From contig NZ_FOKQ01000024.1 in assembly GCF_900112155.1 (NCBI RefSeq), positions 1 to 64,000 of the forward strand: 64,000 nucleotides of DNA, read 5' to 3'. Positions 8,509-17,798 of this stretch are shown piece by piece. Position 1 is the first letter of the stretch. Each line of letters starts with the position of its first letter. The position numbers were made by a program, and so were the translations under genes. The notes under the pieces were generated by a model. That model was not told the DNA's origin. It made no database searches and saw nothing but the letters and a program-made list of their open reading frames with translations. This DNA comes from Hominimerdicola alba. Its GTDB lineage: Bacteria; Bacillota; Clostridia; Oscillospirales; Ruminococcaceae.

Positions 8509-11445
8509 TTACTTTATAGTCACTGTAACCGCGTTCTTGATAGCGTTTGCAGTATCCCATGTGCCGCCTACTCTTGCAGCGATAGCTACCTTATAGGTCA
8601 TGCCGGGAGTAAGATTCTTAGGTGTTACGTAGCTGTTTGTGGTTACGTTCGATGTCTGAACTCTCCACTTGCCTGCCAGGTAAACTGCAATGCCGTACTT
8701 GTCAGCGCCGCTTACCTTATCCCATACGAACTGTACCTGGTGGTACTGCTCGCTGTAATTTACCTTGATGTTGATGGGGTATGTTACAGCAGAGGAAGCC
8801 TTAGGTGTAACAGTCACAGCGTTGGAGTAATCGCTGTTCCACTTGCCGTTTGCGTAAACCAGTACTGCTACCTTATAGTTTGTGCCTGAGGTCAGGTTCT
8901 TCAGGGTGTAAGATGTGCTGCTTGTTTCCTCTATCTTAGCCCACTTGCCGTTCTGATAGCCGTAAACTGCGTACTTAGAAGCGCCCGAAACTGCATTCCA
9001 GCTCAGCTTTACACTGCCTTCCAGAGATTCGGAGCTTATCTTGGGAGCCTTGACAGTTCCGCTTGATGAATTGCCTGCGATCTTACCGTAAACTATACCG
9101 CAGCCAACAGTTGACATATAAACCTTGCCGAACTCGTCCATATCGCCCACGAGGTAATTACCGTTACCTGTACCGCCGTAGAGGTGGTCAGTGTTGATGC
9201 AATCCCAGCTCTTGCCGCCGTCAGTTGAGCGGTAGATGCCCTCGGGGTCGGACTCTGCGGGTCTGCCGTACATATAAAGGGTATTCAGACCGCCTGTCTT
9301 TTCGGGTGCGCCGTAGCCTACTGTCTTAGCGTAGAATACGTTATCCAGCTTCTCGATGCTTGCGCCCTTGTTGGAAACCTTGTACATACCGTACCAGCCG
9401 CCTGCAACGATTATGGAGCCGTCGCCCAGATAAGCGGGGTCACCTGAGCTGTCGCACATATCGTATCTGCAAACAGTTTTTGCGGTGAATGTTGCGCCGT
9501 AGTCGGTGCTGATGTAGAAGCTGTAGTGGCACTCGTCAAGAGTAGGCTCTTTCTTGGTCATATCAGAAGCCCAGTACTCGTTGTACTTAACGCCCGAAGC
9601 GTAAACTATGGAAGGATCCTTGGGGTCAACCAGAGTGTATACAGTCTTGGAAGCATCGATGCCGCTTGACTTTTTCCAGGTCTTGCCGAAGTCATCGGTG
9701 TAGCTTACAGCGCCGTTTGCGCTGGTGTTGATTATTCTGTAAGTGCCCTTTTTCAGCTCGGTTATGGAGAGCTTGCCGCCTGTGCAGGCAGGTGTGAAAG
9801 CAGTCCAGGTCTTGCCGCGGTCGAGGGTGTAGTAAGCGCTGCCTGTGTTGTTGCCGTCGCCGTTTGCGGTTCTTGCCCAAACGTCAGTGTTCTGGGGGCA
9901 TACAGCGATAGCAGATGTTGAACCCATGTTGGGCTGATACTGAAGACCTATCTTGTCCTCTTTCTCGTGAACGAAACCGTCGTAGTCACCGATAGCGGAG
10001 AGGTCAAGACCGTCAGGGGTGCTGACGAAGTCCAGAGAAACAACTTCCTCTATTCCATCGGGGTGGAATGTGAATGTGGGCAGATTATCCTGATCTGTGC
10101 TCCACAGATTATCGCAGACGAACACACCGTTACCGGATGTGATGAACATTCTGTCGGAGTTGCGGGGATCGGTAACGACAGTGCCCGACCAGTGTATAGC
10201 TTTGTCAACTATCCAGGAATAGCCGCCGTCCTTTAAGTAGTCGGATACGAGAGGCTGATTCCAGCCGTAGGTCTGTCCGGGGGAGAAATTCTGCCATGTC
10301 TTGCCGCCGTCAAAGGAACGGAAGTACTGGTCGCCCCATGCAGGACCGTGTTCCTCTGTCCATGCCTGCCAGAGCTGAGACTGCCACTTGCCGCAAGTGC
10401 CTGCGATGAGGTGGTCGGGATTGTTGGGGTCAGCCCATATGGAGCCAAGACCGTATGCCGAATCAAATATCGCTTCAGCCTTGCCTGTCTTGGGGGAATA
10501 TCTGTATCCGCCGCCGCTTGCGCCGTTGAATGCCAGACCTGCGATATAGGTTATCAGCAGATCGCCGTTAGCGTCAACGTTTATTCTTGAGGGGAATACA
10601 TCTGTAGGCAGATCCTTGCTGAGAACGCTGTACTTGTCGTCCTTGACGTTTGCAACGTGAACGTTAGCAACGCCCTTTATAGATGTACCAACGTATACCT
10701 TGCCCCCTGTGATAGCGATGTTTGCAACGCCGTTCTGATTGTTGTAAGCATCGGAAGTTACGGAACGAGCATTGATATTGCCCCATGTAGGCCACTTGCA
10801 GGTCTTGCTGAAAAGTCCCAGATCGTCATAGCCGATAACAGGCTTCCAGGTCTTGCCGCCGTCGGTGGACTTGATAAGTGCTGACAGTGACTTGTCGTCG
10901 CTCATAACGTCGCCGCCTGCATAGATGATGTTGGGGTTGTCGGGGTCAACAGCGATAGACTCACCGCACTGTCTGCCGTCACCGTTGCCCATTACCTTTA
11001 TAAGGCTTGTAACGTCGATCTCGGTAAAGGTCTTGCCGCCGTCGGTAGTTTTGAAGATAACGGTCTTCTCGGAAGAGAAGTAAGCACATCCGCAGAGGAA
11101 GTACACGGTATCATCATCGGTAGGGTCGATAGCCATAGCGTCAACGCTCAGCAGACCGCGGTCAGCTTCGTTGATGAATCCGAAGAGCTGCTCCCAGCAT
11201 TCAGTATCGTAGTTGTACTTGTAAGCGCCGCCTACGTCGGTTCTTGCGTACATAACTTCCTTACCGGTAACGATGCCCGATACGAATCCGCCGCCGCCGA
11301 TACGCAGTGTGCCCCATTCCATGGTCGAGGATAAATCCTGAGCGGAAGCCTGAACAGCCGCAATGCTCATACCTGCAAAGGGTACAGCGGAAGCTGCCAT
11401 GCTCATTGCGAGAAGTCCCGCAAAAGTCTTCTTGAATAAATTCAT
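8509..11445 (-). CDS. Secreted GH74 xyloglucanase-type glycoside hydrolase with two FN3-like domains
   Basis: A 978-residue secreted enzyme. The signal peptide spans about residues 1-36. The GH74 double beta-propeller spans about 40-790, with Asp-box repeats such as KTTDGGKTF (132-140), KSTDGGKTW (192-200) and RSFDGGKTW (376-384). The GH74 catalytic acids are likely Asp70 in YARTDVGGAY and an Asp in GDYDGF (486-491). GH74 enzymes cut the beta-1,4-glucan backbone of xyloglucan. Two fibronectin-III-like domains end the protein (about 796-883 and 885-978). There is no dockerin, unlike other secreted proteins in the window, so it is probably free or attached in another way. The start is set by GGGAGG upstream of ATG 11445. 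Repeat copy B lies in its 3' region. Confidence 0.92.
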   Translation of the reverse strand: MNLFKKTFAGLLAMSMAASAVPFAGMSIAAVQASAQDLSSTMEWGTLRIGGGGFVSGIVTGKEVMYARTDVGGAYKYNYDTECWEQLFGFINEADRGLLSVDAMAIDPTDDDTVYFLCGCAYFSSEKTVIFKTTDGGKTFTEIDVTSLIKVMGNGDGRQCGESIAVDPDNPNIIYAGGDVMSDDKSLSALIKSTDGGKTWKPVIGYDDLGLFSKTCKWPTWGNINARSVTSDAYNNQNGVANIAITGGKVYVGTSIKGVANVHVANVKDDKYSVLSKDLPTDVFPSRINVDANGDLLITYIAGLAFNGASGGGYRYSPKTGKAEAIFDSAYGLGSIWADPNNPDHLIAGTCGKWQSQLWQAWTEEHGPAWGDQYFRSFDGGKTWQNFSPGQTYGWNQPLVSDYLKDGGYSWIVDKAIHWSGTVVTDPRNSDRMFITSGNGVFVCDNLWSTDQDNLPTFTFHPDGIEEVVSLDFVSTPDGLDLSAIGDYDGFVHEKEDKIGLQYQPNMGSTSAIAVCPQNTDVWARTANGDGNNTGSAYYTLDRGKTWTAFTPACTGGKLSITELKKGTYRIINTSANGAVSYTDDFGKTWKKSSGIDASKTVYTLVDPKDPSIVYASGVKYNEYWASDMTKKEPTLDECHYSFYISTDYGATFTAKTVCRYDMCDSSGDPAYLGDGSIIVAGGWYGMYKVSNKGASIEKLDNVFYAKTVGYGAPEKTGGLNTLYMYGRPAESDPEGIYRSTDGGKSWDCINTDHLYGGTGNGNYLVGDMDEFGKVYMSTVGCGIVYGKIAGNSSSGTVKAPKISSESLEGSVKLSWNAVSGASKYAVYGYQNGKWAKIEETSSTSYTLKNLTSGTNYKVAVLVYANGKWNSDYSNAVTVTPKASSAVTYPINIKVNYSEQYHQVQFVWDKVSGADKYGIAVYLAGKWRVQTSNVTTNSYVTPKNLTPGMTYKVAIAARVGGTWDTANAIKNAVTVTIK

Positions 11446-11587
11446 AATTTAACCTCCCTGATCAAATTTGGGTTGTAGTTTTCTACCTATTATGTTGTTA
11501 TTTTAACATAGTAATATTTCAAGAATACGGTTAAATTTTGAACATTTTTATATAAAATAATAGAATTCTTACCTTGGATATGAAAAA

Positions 11588-11627
11588 TTGAAACAAACCC
11601 GAAACAGTTTCAAATGTTTATATAAAC
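11588..11627. promoter_or_regulatory. Cluster of palindromes upstream of the GH74 gene (candidate operator)
   Basis: TTGAAAC (11588-11594) and GTTTCAA (11607-11613) form an inverted pair, inside which GAAACAGTTTC (11601-11611) is itself a palindrome. GTTTATATAAAC (11616-11627) is a perfect 12-bp palindrome next to it. They lie about 140-180 bases upstream of the GH74 start, where a repressor or activator of a polysaccharide gene would bind. The binding protein is unknown. Confidence 0.45.
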
Positions 11628-11957
11628 TAAAAAACGTGCGCGTGTGAGCCTTGGGAGAGGGTGCATTGTAAACGATTAAGGGGCGATGATAGGCGGTTTT
11701 CACTTTGTTACCAAATGTCTTAAAAACGATTAAGAATGATTTAAGGAAAAAGTAAGGAAATCGTTTAAGGACTTAAGGACTATTTAAGAAATCGGTGATA
11801 TACTGATAATCGTCGGGAAGAGAGACACCGACAGGGGAGAATTTTATTCAACGACTTCATAGAAGTGCATTTATGATGTCGCTGAACAAACAAAAAAAGA
11901 TCCCAACCACAGGAGCATACATATATATAACGCTCCCGATAAAGAAAGGACAAAACT
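11628..11957. other. Intergenic region between divergent GH74 and ligase genes
   Basis: No gene is seen. From 11660 to 11795 there are several similar A/T-rich phrases: ACGATTAAG twice, ATTTAAGGA, CGTTTAAGGACTTAAGGAC and ATTTAAGAAATCG. A possible -10 box TATACT lies at 11799-11804 and a small hairpin GTCGG/CCGAC at about 11812-11832. These may be control sites of the rightward operon. I could not fix a -35 box. Confidence 0.35.
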
Positions 11958-13862
11958 ATGAGGACGACAACACAGATCAACACAAGCACCATCGAGAGAA
12001 AGTTCCCCGAGTGGGCAAAGGTAGACCGCGTCATTAACGACGCAAAGATCTACAACATGAATATTTTTGATAATATCATGACCTTCAATCAGGATAATCT
12101 GGACGGACCTGCCTTTGATTATTTCGGCAGAGTGATAACTTACGGTGAGCTTCCCGCGCTGAGAGAAGCATATGCCAGAGGACTGAAGCTGGCAGGCGTT
12201 AAAGAGGGCGATGTTGTTACCCTGTGTATGCCCGTAAGCGTTGAGAACCTGATGATGCTTTTCGCCGTTAACCTTGTTAAAGCTATCAGCAACAACGTGA
12301 ATTTCCTGTTCCTCAAAAACGATTTCGAGCTTTATACCAAGGACAAGGGATCCGAAGTCATCGTAACGCTGGATGCATTCCTGCCCTACTTTGTTGACCA
12401 TCTGTCTGACAGCGGTGTAAAGAAAGTCATCGTGATGAACCTTGACGATTATCTCCCCGAGGATAAAAAGGGTATGTTCCTTGATACCTCGGAGATGCCC
12501 GAGCAGATGCAGGAAGTATTTGATATCGGACAGATAATGGAATGCCTGAACAATCTGGACAAGATAAAGGGCGTTGAGTTCATCAGGCTTGAAGACCTGA
12601 AACAGGCAGGTGAGGAAAGCGATATCCCTCTGGATTTAGGTCCCACCGACCTTGACCGCGATATCAGCTACTTCTATACCAGTGGTACAACAGGCAGACC
12701 CAAGTGCGTGGTATATAAGGAATATTCCATGAATGCTTATGTTGAGATGCACGCAGGACTTGATACTCAGAACTACGTGGGCGAAAGAAACTTCCAGTGC
12801 ATACCCCTGACACACATGACAGGTGAGAGAGTATGCGCAATAATGCCACTGGTAAGGGGCGGCACACTTGTACCAAGACCTATATACAATAAGTACACCT
12901 TTGCAAGAGACCTTTCCGAGACACAGTGCAACTGTGTTGTGGCTACCGCAAGCTTCTATCTTATGAGCGTAAGACAGGGTGTGCTTTCACCCGATGCGCT
13001 GTCCTGCCTGAGAAGACCTGCTTCGGGCGGCGAGGCAGTAAATGTCAGCGCAGTCAGAAAGATAGATAAGTGGCTGAAAGACAATGGCTGTGAGGTGAGA
13101 TATTCCATCGGCGGAGGTGCCAGCGAAGAGGGCGGTGCTACTCTGGTGACATACTTCATGGACGAAGCCACCAAGACCAACGAGACAGGCAAGCCCCTTG
13201 ACCCCTATATCCGCGTTAAGCTTCTGGATGATGAGGGCAATATCATCACCGATAACGAAGTTCCTGGTAATCTCCACGTTACAAGCCCTGCGGCAGCTGA
13301 CCGCTATCTCGATAACCCCGAAGCTACCGCGGCACGCTGGTACTTCGATGAAAACGGTACAAAGTGGGGCATCACAGGCGATATCGCTGTAAGGCACGCA
13401 GACGGTTCCTACACCATTCTGGGCAGAGGTTCCGATTCCTGTGTTGACGAGAACGGCAAGAGGATATTCCTCTTTGAGATAGAAAGCTCTCTGGATGAGA
13501 ACGACCCCATCAGCGAATGGGAGATAAGCTCATTCAAGAACGAACGCGGCGGTTATGACATCGTAGGACAGATCATCCTCGACCCTGACCGTGCAGAACC
13601 TACCCCTGAGCTGGTTGAGTACATCTGCCGCAAGTATAATCTTGACGCTGTAAAGTTCTACAACGAATTTGAGATAGGCGAGATCACTGCAAAGAGAGAT
13701 TATATCCTGCTTACTCACGATTACAACGGTTACTATGCACCATGCAGTAAGAACCACATGATGGTGATAAACTATTCCGAGAACGGCGATACTGTAAAGA
13801 TCAGGGTCAGAAAAGACCATAAAATAGAAATAAATGAAAAGAAGACCAAGGAGGACAACTGA
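11958..13862 (+). CDS. AMP-forming adenylating enzyme (ANL superfamily acyl-CoA synthetase-like)
   Basis: A 634-residue cytoplasmic protein with no signal peptide. The phosphate-binding motif YFYTSGTTGRPK lies near residue 235. GGGASEEGG corresponds to the A5 region and KWGITGDIAV to A7. The A8 region reads GRGSDSCVDENGKRI instead of the usual GRxDD-IKxxG. The final catalytic motif with a lysine is not obvious. The fold should activate a carboxylic acid as the adenylate; the acid is unknown. It is translated just ahead of the dockerin esterase (3-base gap), so both probably belong to one pathway, for example handling an acid released from plant cell wall. The start ATG 11958 follows AAAGGA. 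Confidence 0.8.
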   Translation: MRTTTQINTSTIERKFPEWAKVDRVINDAKIYNMNIFDNIMTFNQDNLDGPAFDYFGRVITYGELPALREAYARGLKLAGVKEGDVVTLCMPVSVENLMMLFAVNLVKAISNNVNFLFLKNDFELYTKDKGSEVIVTLDAFLPYFVDHLSDSGVKKVIVMNLDDYLPEDKKGMFLDTSEMPEQMQEVFDIGQIMECLNNLDKIKGVEFIRLEDLKQAGEESDIPLDLGPTDLDRDISYFYTSGTTGRPKCVVYKEYSMNAYVEMHAGLDTQNYVGERNFQCIPLTHMTGERVCAIMPLVRGGTLVPRPIYNKYTFARDLSETQCNCVVATASFYLMSVRQGVLSPDALSCLRRPASGGEAVNVSAVRKIDKWLKDNGCEVRYSIGGGASEEGGATLVTYFMDEATKTNETGKPLDPYIRVKLLDDEGNIITDNEVPGNLHVTSPAAADRYLDNPEATAARWYFDENGTKWGITGDIAVRHADGSYTILGRGSDSCVDENGKRIFLFEIESSLDENDPISEWEISSFKNERGGYDIVGQIILDPDRAEPTPELVEYICRKYNLDAVKFYNEFEIGEITAKRDYILLTHDYNGYYAPCSKNHMMVINYSENGDTVKIRVRKDHKIEINEKKTKEDN

Positions 13863-13864
13863 AA

Positions 13865-15694
13865 ATGAGAGGACAGAAATTTATTTCGGCACTTTGCGCC
13901 GCAGCAATGATGGGCAGTGCCACAGGACTTAACGCTTTTGCGGAGAACAAGGATGCTCCCGCACCTGTGAAGAAGACCTACAACTACGTGGCGCTGGGCG
14001 ACAGTATCGCGGCAGGCTACGGTCTTAACAAGGATAACGGTCTTATGGGCGATCCTGCACTGGTGATAACCGACCAGCTTCTTGCAAACCCTGTACAGGG
14101 TGCTTATCCTGCAATACTTTCGGGTAAGCTGAAAGAGCTGGGAGCAAATTACGGCGTTGATGTTCAGGGTACGAACCTTGCATCTACCGCTTACCGTGCG
14201 GCTGATATCGAAAAGACCATCAGACAGCAGGGTTACAAGGGCGAATTCGCTACAAGCATACTGGAAAGCTTTGTAGGTGAGGGCGCAAGCGAGGTACTTA
14301 CACCCTATCACGATATATATCAGAAATACCTTACCCAGGCTGATCTGGTAAGCATACAGCTGGGCGGCAACGATATAATCATGAGCATCATTCCCGAGAT
14401 GCTGGAGCATGAGAATCCTGTTATCAGGGCTTCGGCTATGTCCCTTATGCTGACTCTCTTCGGTACCGATACCGAAACTGCTATGGGAGCGGGTTTGCAG
14501 ATAATCGACCAGAACAAGGAAAGCATCACAGCTGATACCTTCCTTGAAGCCGCAAACTACATGAAGAATATCGGCGCTAAAGCCGAGGAACTTGTACAGC
14601 AGTCCGCTGACCACGTTAAGGGCGTTGTTAAGGCTGTACAGGAGGTAAATGGTGATACCGATATCGCACTGGTTGGTATGTTCAACCCCTACCGCACAGC
14701 TGAGGAGTCCGCAGAAGTTGAAAAGGACGTCTTCGATGTGCTGGGACCCATCTTTGCTGAGGCTTCCGATGCCGCAGCCGAGACAGAGGAACAGACCGAT
14801 GCCAAGGGTGAACCCACTCAGGAATTCGCTGAGACCATCAATGAAAAGGTGGAAAACGTCACCGATATGAAGGAAGAACTTGACAAGGCATTCGATCACG
14901 AGCAGACAGGAAAGGTCATCGACGCTCTTTCACAGAGCAAGAACATGAACGACGTTATGTCTCTTGCATCAACAATGCAGCTCCCCCCCGAGCTCACCTC
15001 GGAACTTTCAAAGTATACTGATATCGACCAGCTGAAAGGCACTCTTGGCGTTATCAACAGCGGCGAAGACGTAAGCGAACTCCCCGATGTTGCAGCACTT
15101 ATCGGACAGTTCAGCAATTCCGCAGCAGCCGCAGAAGCCAAGGCTTTTGCAAAGCAGATAGCAGGCCCCGCAGCAATGCAGCTGGCAGGCAAGAACGTTG
15201 ACCCTCAGATGAAGTCTCTTAATGAGAAGCTGAAAGTCATCGCTAAGGAAACAGGCGCGGTATATGTTGATGTATACAATATCTCGCCTGAGACCGACTT
15301 CGACCCCCATCCCAACGCAAACGGTCATCAGGAGATAGCTGATATCGTATTTGCTTCCGTAAAGGGAATTGCAGCTGACAGAATGACTGGCAACATGAAA
15401 GTTTCCGATGTTGAGGACATTACCACCCCTGATGAGACCACAACTTCCGATGAGGTAACTACCTCCGACGAAGTTACTACAGATGACAACGACAGACCCA
15501 TCGGCGATATCAGCGGCGACGGCAAGATCAATGTCACCGATATCACAATGGTGGCTGCCCACGTGAAGGGCAAGAGGATGCTTGGAGCCGAAGCTCTGAT
15601 CTATGCAGACGTTGACCGCAACGGCAAGATCAATGTTACCGATATTATCATTATCGCGGCTCACGTAAAGGGCAAGAAACTGATCACAAGATAA
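13865..15694 (+). CDS. Secreted SGNH/GDSL-type esterase with C-terminal type I dockerin
   Basis: A 609-residue secreted protein. The signal peptide covers about residues 1-26. The SGNH hydrolase domain has the nucleophile Ser47 in ALGDSIAAGYGL (block I), QLGGNDI (block III), and the Asp/His pair in FDPHPNANGH (block V). A large insertion rich in Ala/Glu separates blocks III and V. A Thr/Ser/Asp-rich linker (TTTSDEVTTSDEVTTDD) leads to a type I dockerin with two calcium-binding repeats (DISGDGKINVTDI and DVDRNGKINVTDI). It should be docked on a cellulosome scaffold and remove acyl groups from polysaccharide. AAGGAGG lies before ATG 13865, within the end of the upstream ligase gene. A terminator follows at 15721. 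Confidence 0.9.
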   Translation: MRGQKFISALCAAAMMGSATGLNAFAENKDAPAPVKKTYNYVALGDSIAAGYGLNKDNGLMGDPALVITDQLLANPVQGAYPAILSGKLKELGANYGVDVQGTNLASTAYRAADIEKTIRQQGYKGEFATSILESFVGEGASEVLTPYHDIYQKYLTQADLVSIQLGGNDIIMSIIPEMLEHENPVIRASAMSLMLTLFGTDTETAMGAGLQIIDQNKESITADTFLEAANYMKNIGAKAEELVQQSADHVKGVVKAVQEVNGDTDIALVGMFNPYRTAEESAEVEKDVFDVLGPIFAEASDAAAETEEQTDAKGEPTQEFAETINEKVENVTDMKEELDKAFDHEQTGKVIDALSQSKNMNDVMSLASTMQLPPELTSELSKYTDIDQLKGTLGVINSGEDVSELPDVAALIGQFSNSAAAAEAKAFAKQIAGPAAMQLAGKNVDPQMKSLNEKLKVIAKETGAVYVDVYNISPETDFDPHPNANGHQEIADIVFASVKGIAADRMTGNMKVSDVEDITTPDETTTSDEVTTSDEVTTDDNDRPIGDISGDGKINVTDITMVAAHVKGKRMLGAEALIYADVDRNGKINVTDIIIIAAHVKGKKLITR

Positions 15695-15720
15695 GAACTC
15701 CAAGAACAATACAGAGCAAA

Positions 15721-15759
15721 GACCGCAGATGTCAGATGACCTGCGGTCTTCTGTTTTTT
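15721..15759 (+). terminator. Terminator of the ligase-esterase operon
   Basis: GACCGCAG (15721-15728) pairs with CTGCGGTC (15741-15748), followed by TTCTGTTTTTT. Confidence 0.85.
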
Positions 15760-15767
15760 AAAGACAT

Positions 15768-15803
15768 AAAAACGGCTCGGGAAGATCAGTGCTTTCCGAG
15801 CCG
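15768..15803 (-). terminator. Terminator of the leftward dockerin gene
   Basis: CGGCTCGG (15773-15780) pairs with CCGAGCCG (15796-15803); on the minus strand the stem is followed by five T residues (15772-15768). It faces the rightward terminator at 15721, so the two operons are insulated tail to tail. Confidence 0.8.
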
Positions 15804-15822
15804 TATCGTATGCTTTTAAATA

Positions 15823-17085
15823 TTATGGCAGCTTGGATATCTTTCCTGTGATGTACTGTGAGAGTGTAGCTGCATCATTGGTATTAACAGTGCCGTCGCC
15901 GTTGACATCGCAGACTGCTTTGTTGACAGTTACCGCCTTGCCTGCAAGGTACTGTCTCAGCAGAACAACATCCATTATATCAACGGTGCCGTCGCTGTTG
16001 ATATCGCCTTTGAGGTAATTATAAGTGGGCTTTACAGCGTTGTCCTTTACCAGATAATAGGTCATATCGCAGTACGCCCTGAATGAGTAATTCTCTCTTG
16101 TATCGTCTGAGGAACCAAGCTTTGTGACTTCCACCTTGTCGCCGAAGATATCATACACGCTGAATCCTGTGCCGGGATTTACGGATACTATACCAGTGCC
16201 CGTGCTCTTATCACGCCAGAAGCCCCATACAGCGCTCTTGGAGAATGCGCCGTCAACTTCCATCAGATAATCGCTGGTGGCAAAGCCCTTTCCAAGCTCG
16301 ATCTCTTCCTGCTTGCCCATTGCGCTGGTATGCATAACGGTAAAAGGACCGTCATCGGGTATCGTGGGGAGCATTTGCACATCAAAATCTCCGGGCTGAA
16401 CGTACTGTCTTACAATGAAAAGCTTTCCCGAGTAGGTTGAGCTTGAAAGTGTTATCTCGTTTGTGCAGGTATCGCTTGAGTGAGTAACCGTAAGCTCTTT
16501 CTGGCTGTCAGCGTAGTAAACTTTTACAGGCATATCCATGTAAGTTTTGAAAGTGACCTTTCTGCCGTTTCTCTGAACATCAAAAACGCCGCCTGTGATG
16601 GATTTATCAACGTAGAACATATCCTGCTCATTGAAATATGCGGGGTAAAGAAATATGTAGCTGTCGCTGACTCCGTAGTAGCCGTCATCGTGCTGAACGA
16701 GCTTGTAATTATTCTCAACAGTAAAATCGCCGTAAGGCGTGCATTCAGCCTTGTAACTGTTCATGATCATGTCCTGGTTTTCGCAGGCATACATAGTGCC
16801 GTTGACAGTATAGGTAAATGCATCGAGCGAGGTCATTACTATATCGTATTCATCGGTCACAGTATCGCCTGATTTCAATAGCTTGCCGTTCTGATAAGCC
16901 TCTACATAGTCATTATTGTTAGTGAATGTGTATGTGTGAACATCCTGCTGAGACAGTTCGTAGGGGATAGGTGGAAGTTCAAGTGCCGAAACAGAGCTGT
17001 ATCCCAGTACAGCTGTGGGGCATGATGCGGTTATCATCACCGCGAGAGCCGAAGCCAGCATTCTTTTAGAAAAAATACCTTTCAT
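15823..17085 (-). CDS. Secreted dockerin protein of unknown function
   Basis: A 420-residue secreted protein with a signal peptide (about 1-35). A module of about 310 residues, rich in Tyr, Asp and beta-strand phrases, matches no family I recognise. A C-terminal type I dockerin follows, with DINSDGTVDIMDVVLLRQYL and DVNGDGTVNTNDAATLSQYI. The dockerin predicts assembly onto a scaffoldin; the N-terminal module could be a binding or structural domain. The start is set by AAAGGAGG before ATG 17085. A strong promoter lies at 17127-17155 and a terminator at 15768-15803, so it is probably transcribed alone. Confidence 0.85.
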   Translation of the reverse strand: MKGIFSKRMLASALAVMITASCPTAVLGYSSVSALELPPIPYELSQQDVHTYTFTNNNDYVEAYQNGKLLKSGDTVTDEYDIVMTSLDAFTYTVNGTMYACENQDMIMNSYKAECTPYGDFTVENNYKLVQHDDGYYGVSDSYIFLYPAYFNEQDMFYVDKSITGGVFDVQRNGRKVTFKTYMDMPVKVYYADSQKELTVTHSSDTCTNEITLSSSTYSGKLFIVRQYVQPGDFDVQMLPTIPDDGPFTVMHTSAMGKQEEIELGKGFATSDYLMEVDGAFSKSAVWGFWRDKSTGTGIVSVNPGTGFSVYDIFGDKVEVTKLGSSDDTRENYSFRAYCDMTYYLVKDNAVKPTYNYLKGDINSDGTVDIMDVVLLRQYLAGKAVTVNKAVCDVNGDGTVNTNDAATLSQYITGKISKLP

Positions 17086-17126
17086 AAAATCCTCCTTTTA
17101 AAGTAAATATCGACATATAATAGAAT

Positions 17127-17155
17127 ATTGTACCACAATTTCATTAAGATGTCAA
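17127..17155 (-). promoter_or_regulatory. Promoter of the dockerin-protein gene
   Basis: On the minus strand TTGACA (17155-17150), 17 bases, TACAAT (17132-17127), with TGG before the -10. Confidence 0.8.
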
Positions 17156-17217
17156 TAATTATTGTGTGAAATGTGTATGACTTTCAACGTTCCGCGGAGC
17201 ACACATAAGACATAAAA

Positions 17218-17670
17218 TTATGGATCAGCAGGCACGATCGGCAGTTCAAACTCATCGCCGTCGATATTTATCTCGTAAGGAGCATCGGAACTGTCCGCCG
17301 ACGCCGAAGTCACATCGGGAGAGCCCTCTTCGGTAACAATCACGATACCTGTTTCGGTCTGAATGTCGGGCTGATCTTCATCTGATATTGATGTAACGGC
17401 ATTTGGCTTTTCTTCGGAAATGCTGTCAGCATCGGATGGATCACTCGATTCGTCCGAATCTGCACTTTCGGCAGAAGAAACTTCCTCTGCCATACTTTCC
17501 ACCGTTTCACCCTGAGATATTTCCGCCGATATGTTTTCATCGGTCACAGCAGAACTTACCGATGATTTGCTGTCCGCCGACTTACTATCAGAACTTTCAC
17601 CCGCTTTGCACCCGCAAAAAGTCAGCGCTGCCGATACTGCTATCACCGCTGTAATGGTCTTTTTCAGCAT
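17218..17670 (-). CDS. Small Ser/Asp/Glu-rich lipoprotein
   Basis: 150 residues. A signal peptide leads to a likely lipobox cysteine (LTFCGC, Cys21), followed by a low-complexity chain of Ser, Asp, Glu and Ala almost to the C-terminus. The end (APYEINIDGDEFELPIVPADP) is more ordered. Such chains often act as spacers on the cell surface. No family is recognised. The start at 17670 is preceded by AAAGGTGTGATATC. It lies between the dockerin protein and another lipoprotein, all leftward. Confidence 0.7.
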   Translation of the reverse strand: MLKKTITAVIAVSAALTFCGCKAGESSDSKSADSKSSVSSAVTDENISAEISQGETVESMAEEVSSAESADSDESSDPSDADSISEEKPNAVTSISDEDQPDIQTETGIVIVTEEGSPDVTSASADSSDAPYEINIDGDEFELPIVPADP

Positions 17671-17744
17671 GATATCACACCTTTCTTCTGTAAATTACTT
17701 TGCTCAATTATAGCACAGACAGGGGGAAAAGTAAAGCGGGGGAA

Positions 17745-17785
17745 TAAAAAAACTCCGTCAGCGCGTATAGTGGCGATAACGGAGT
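17745..17785 (-). terminator. Terminator of the metalloprotease-like lipoprotein gene
   Basis: ACTCCGT (17752-17758) pairs with ACGGAGT (17779-17785). On the minus strand seven T residues follow (17751-17745). The stem has T-rich sequence on both sides, so it may work in both directions. Confidence 0.8.
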
Positions 17786-17798
17786 TTTGTGTATCAAA

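Noticed and set aside
13772-14899. Leftward 375-residue frame opposite the dockerin esterase
   Set aside because: Cys-rich composition without domains; the rightward frame has a complete signal peptide, SGNH motifs and dockerin.
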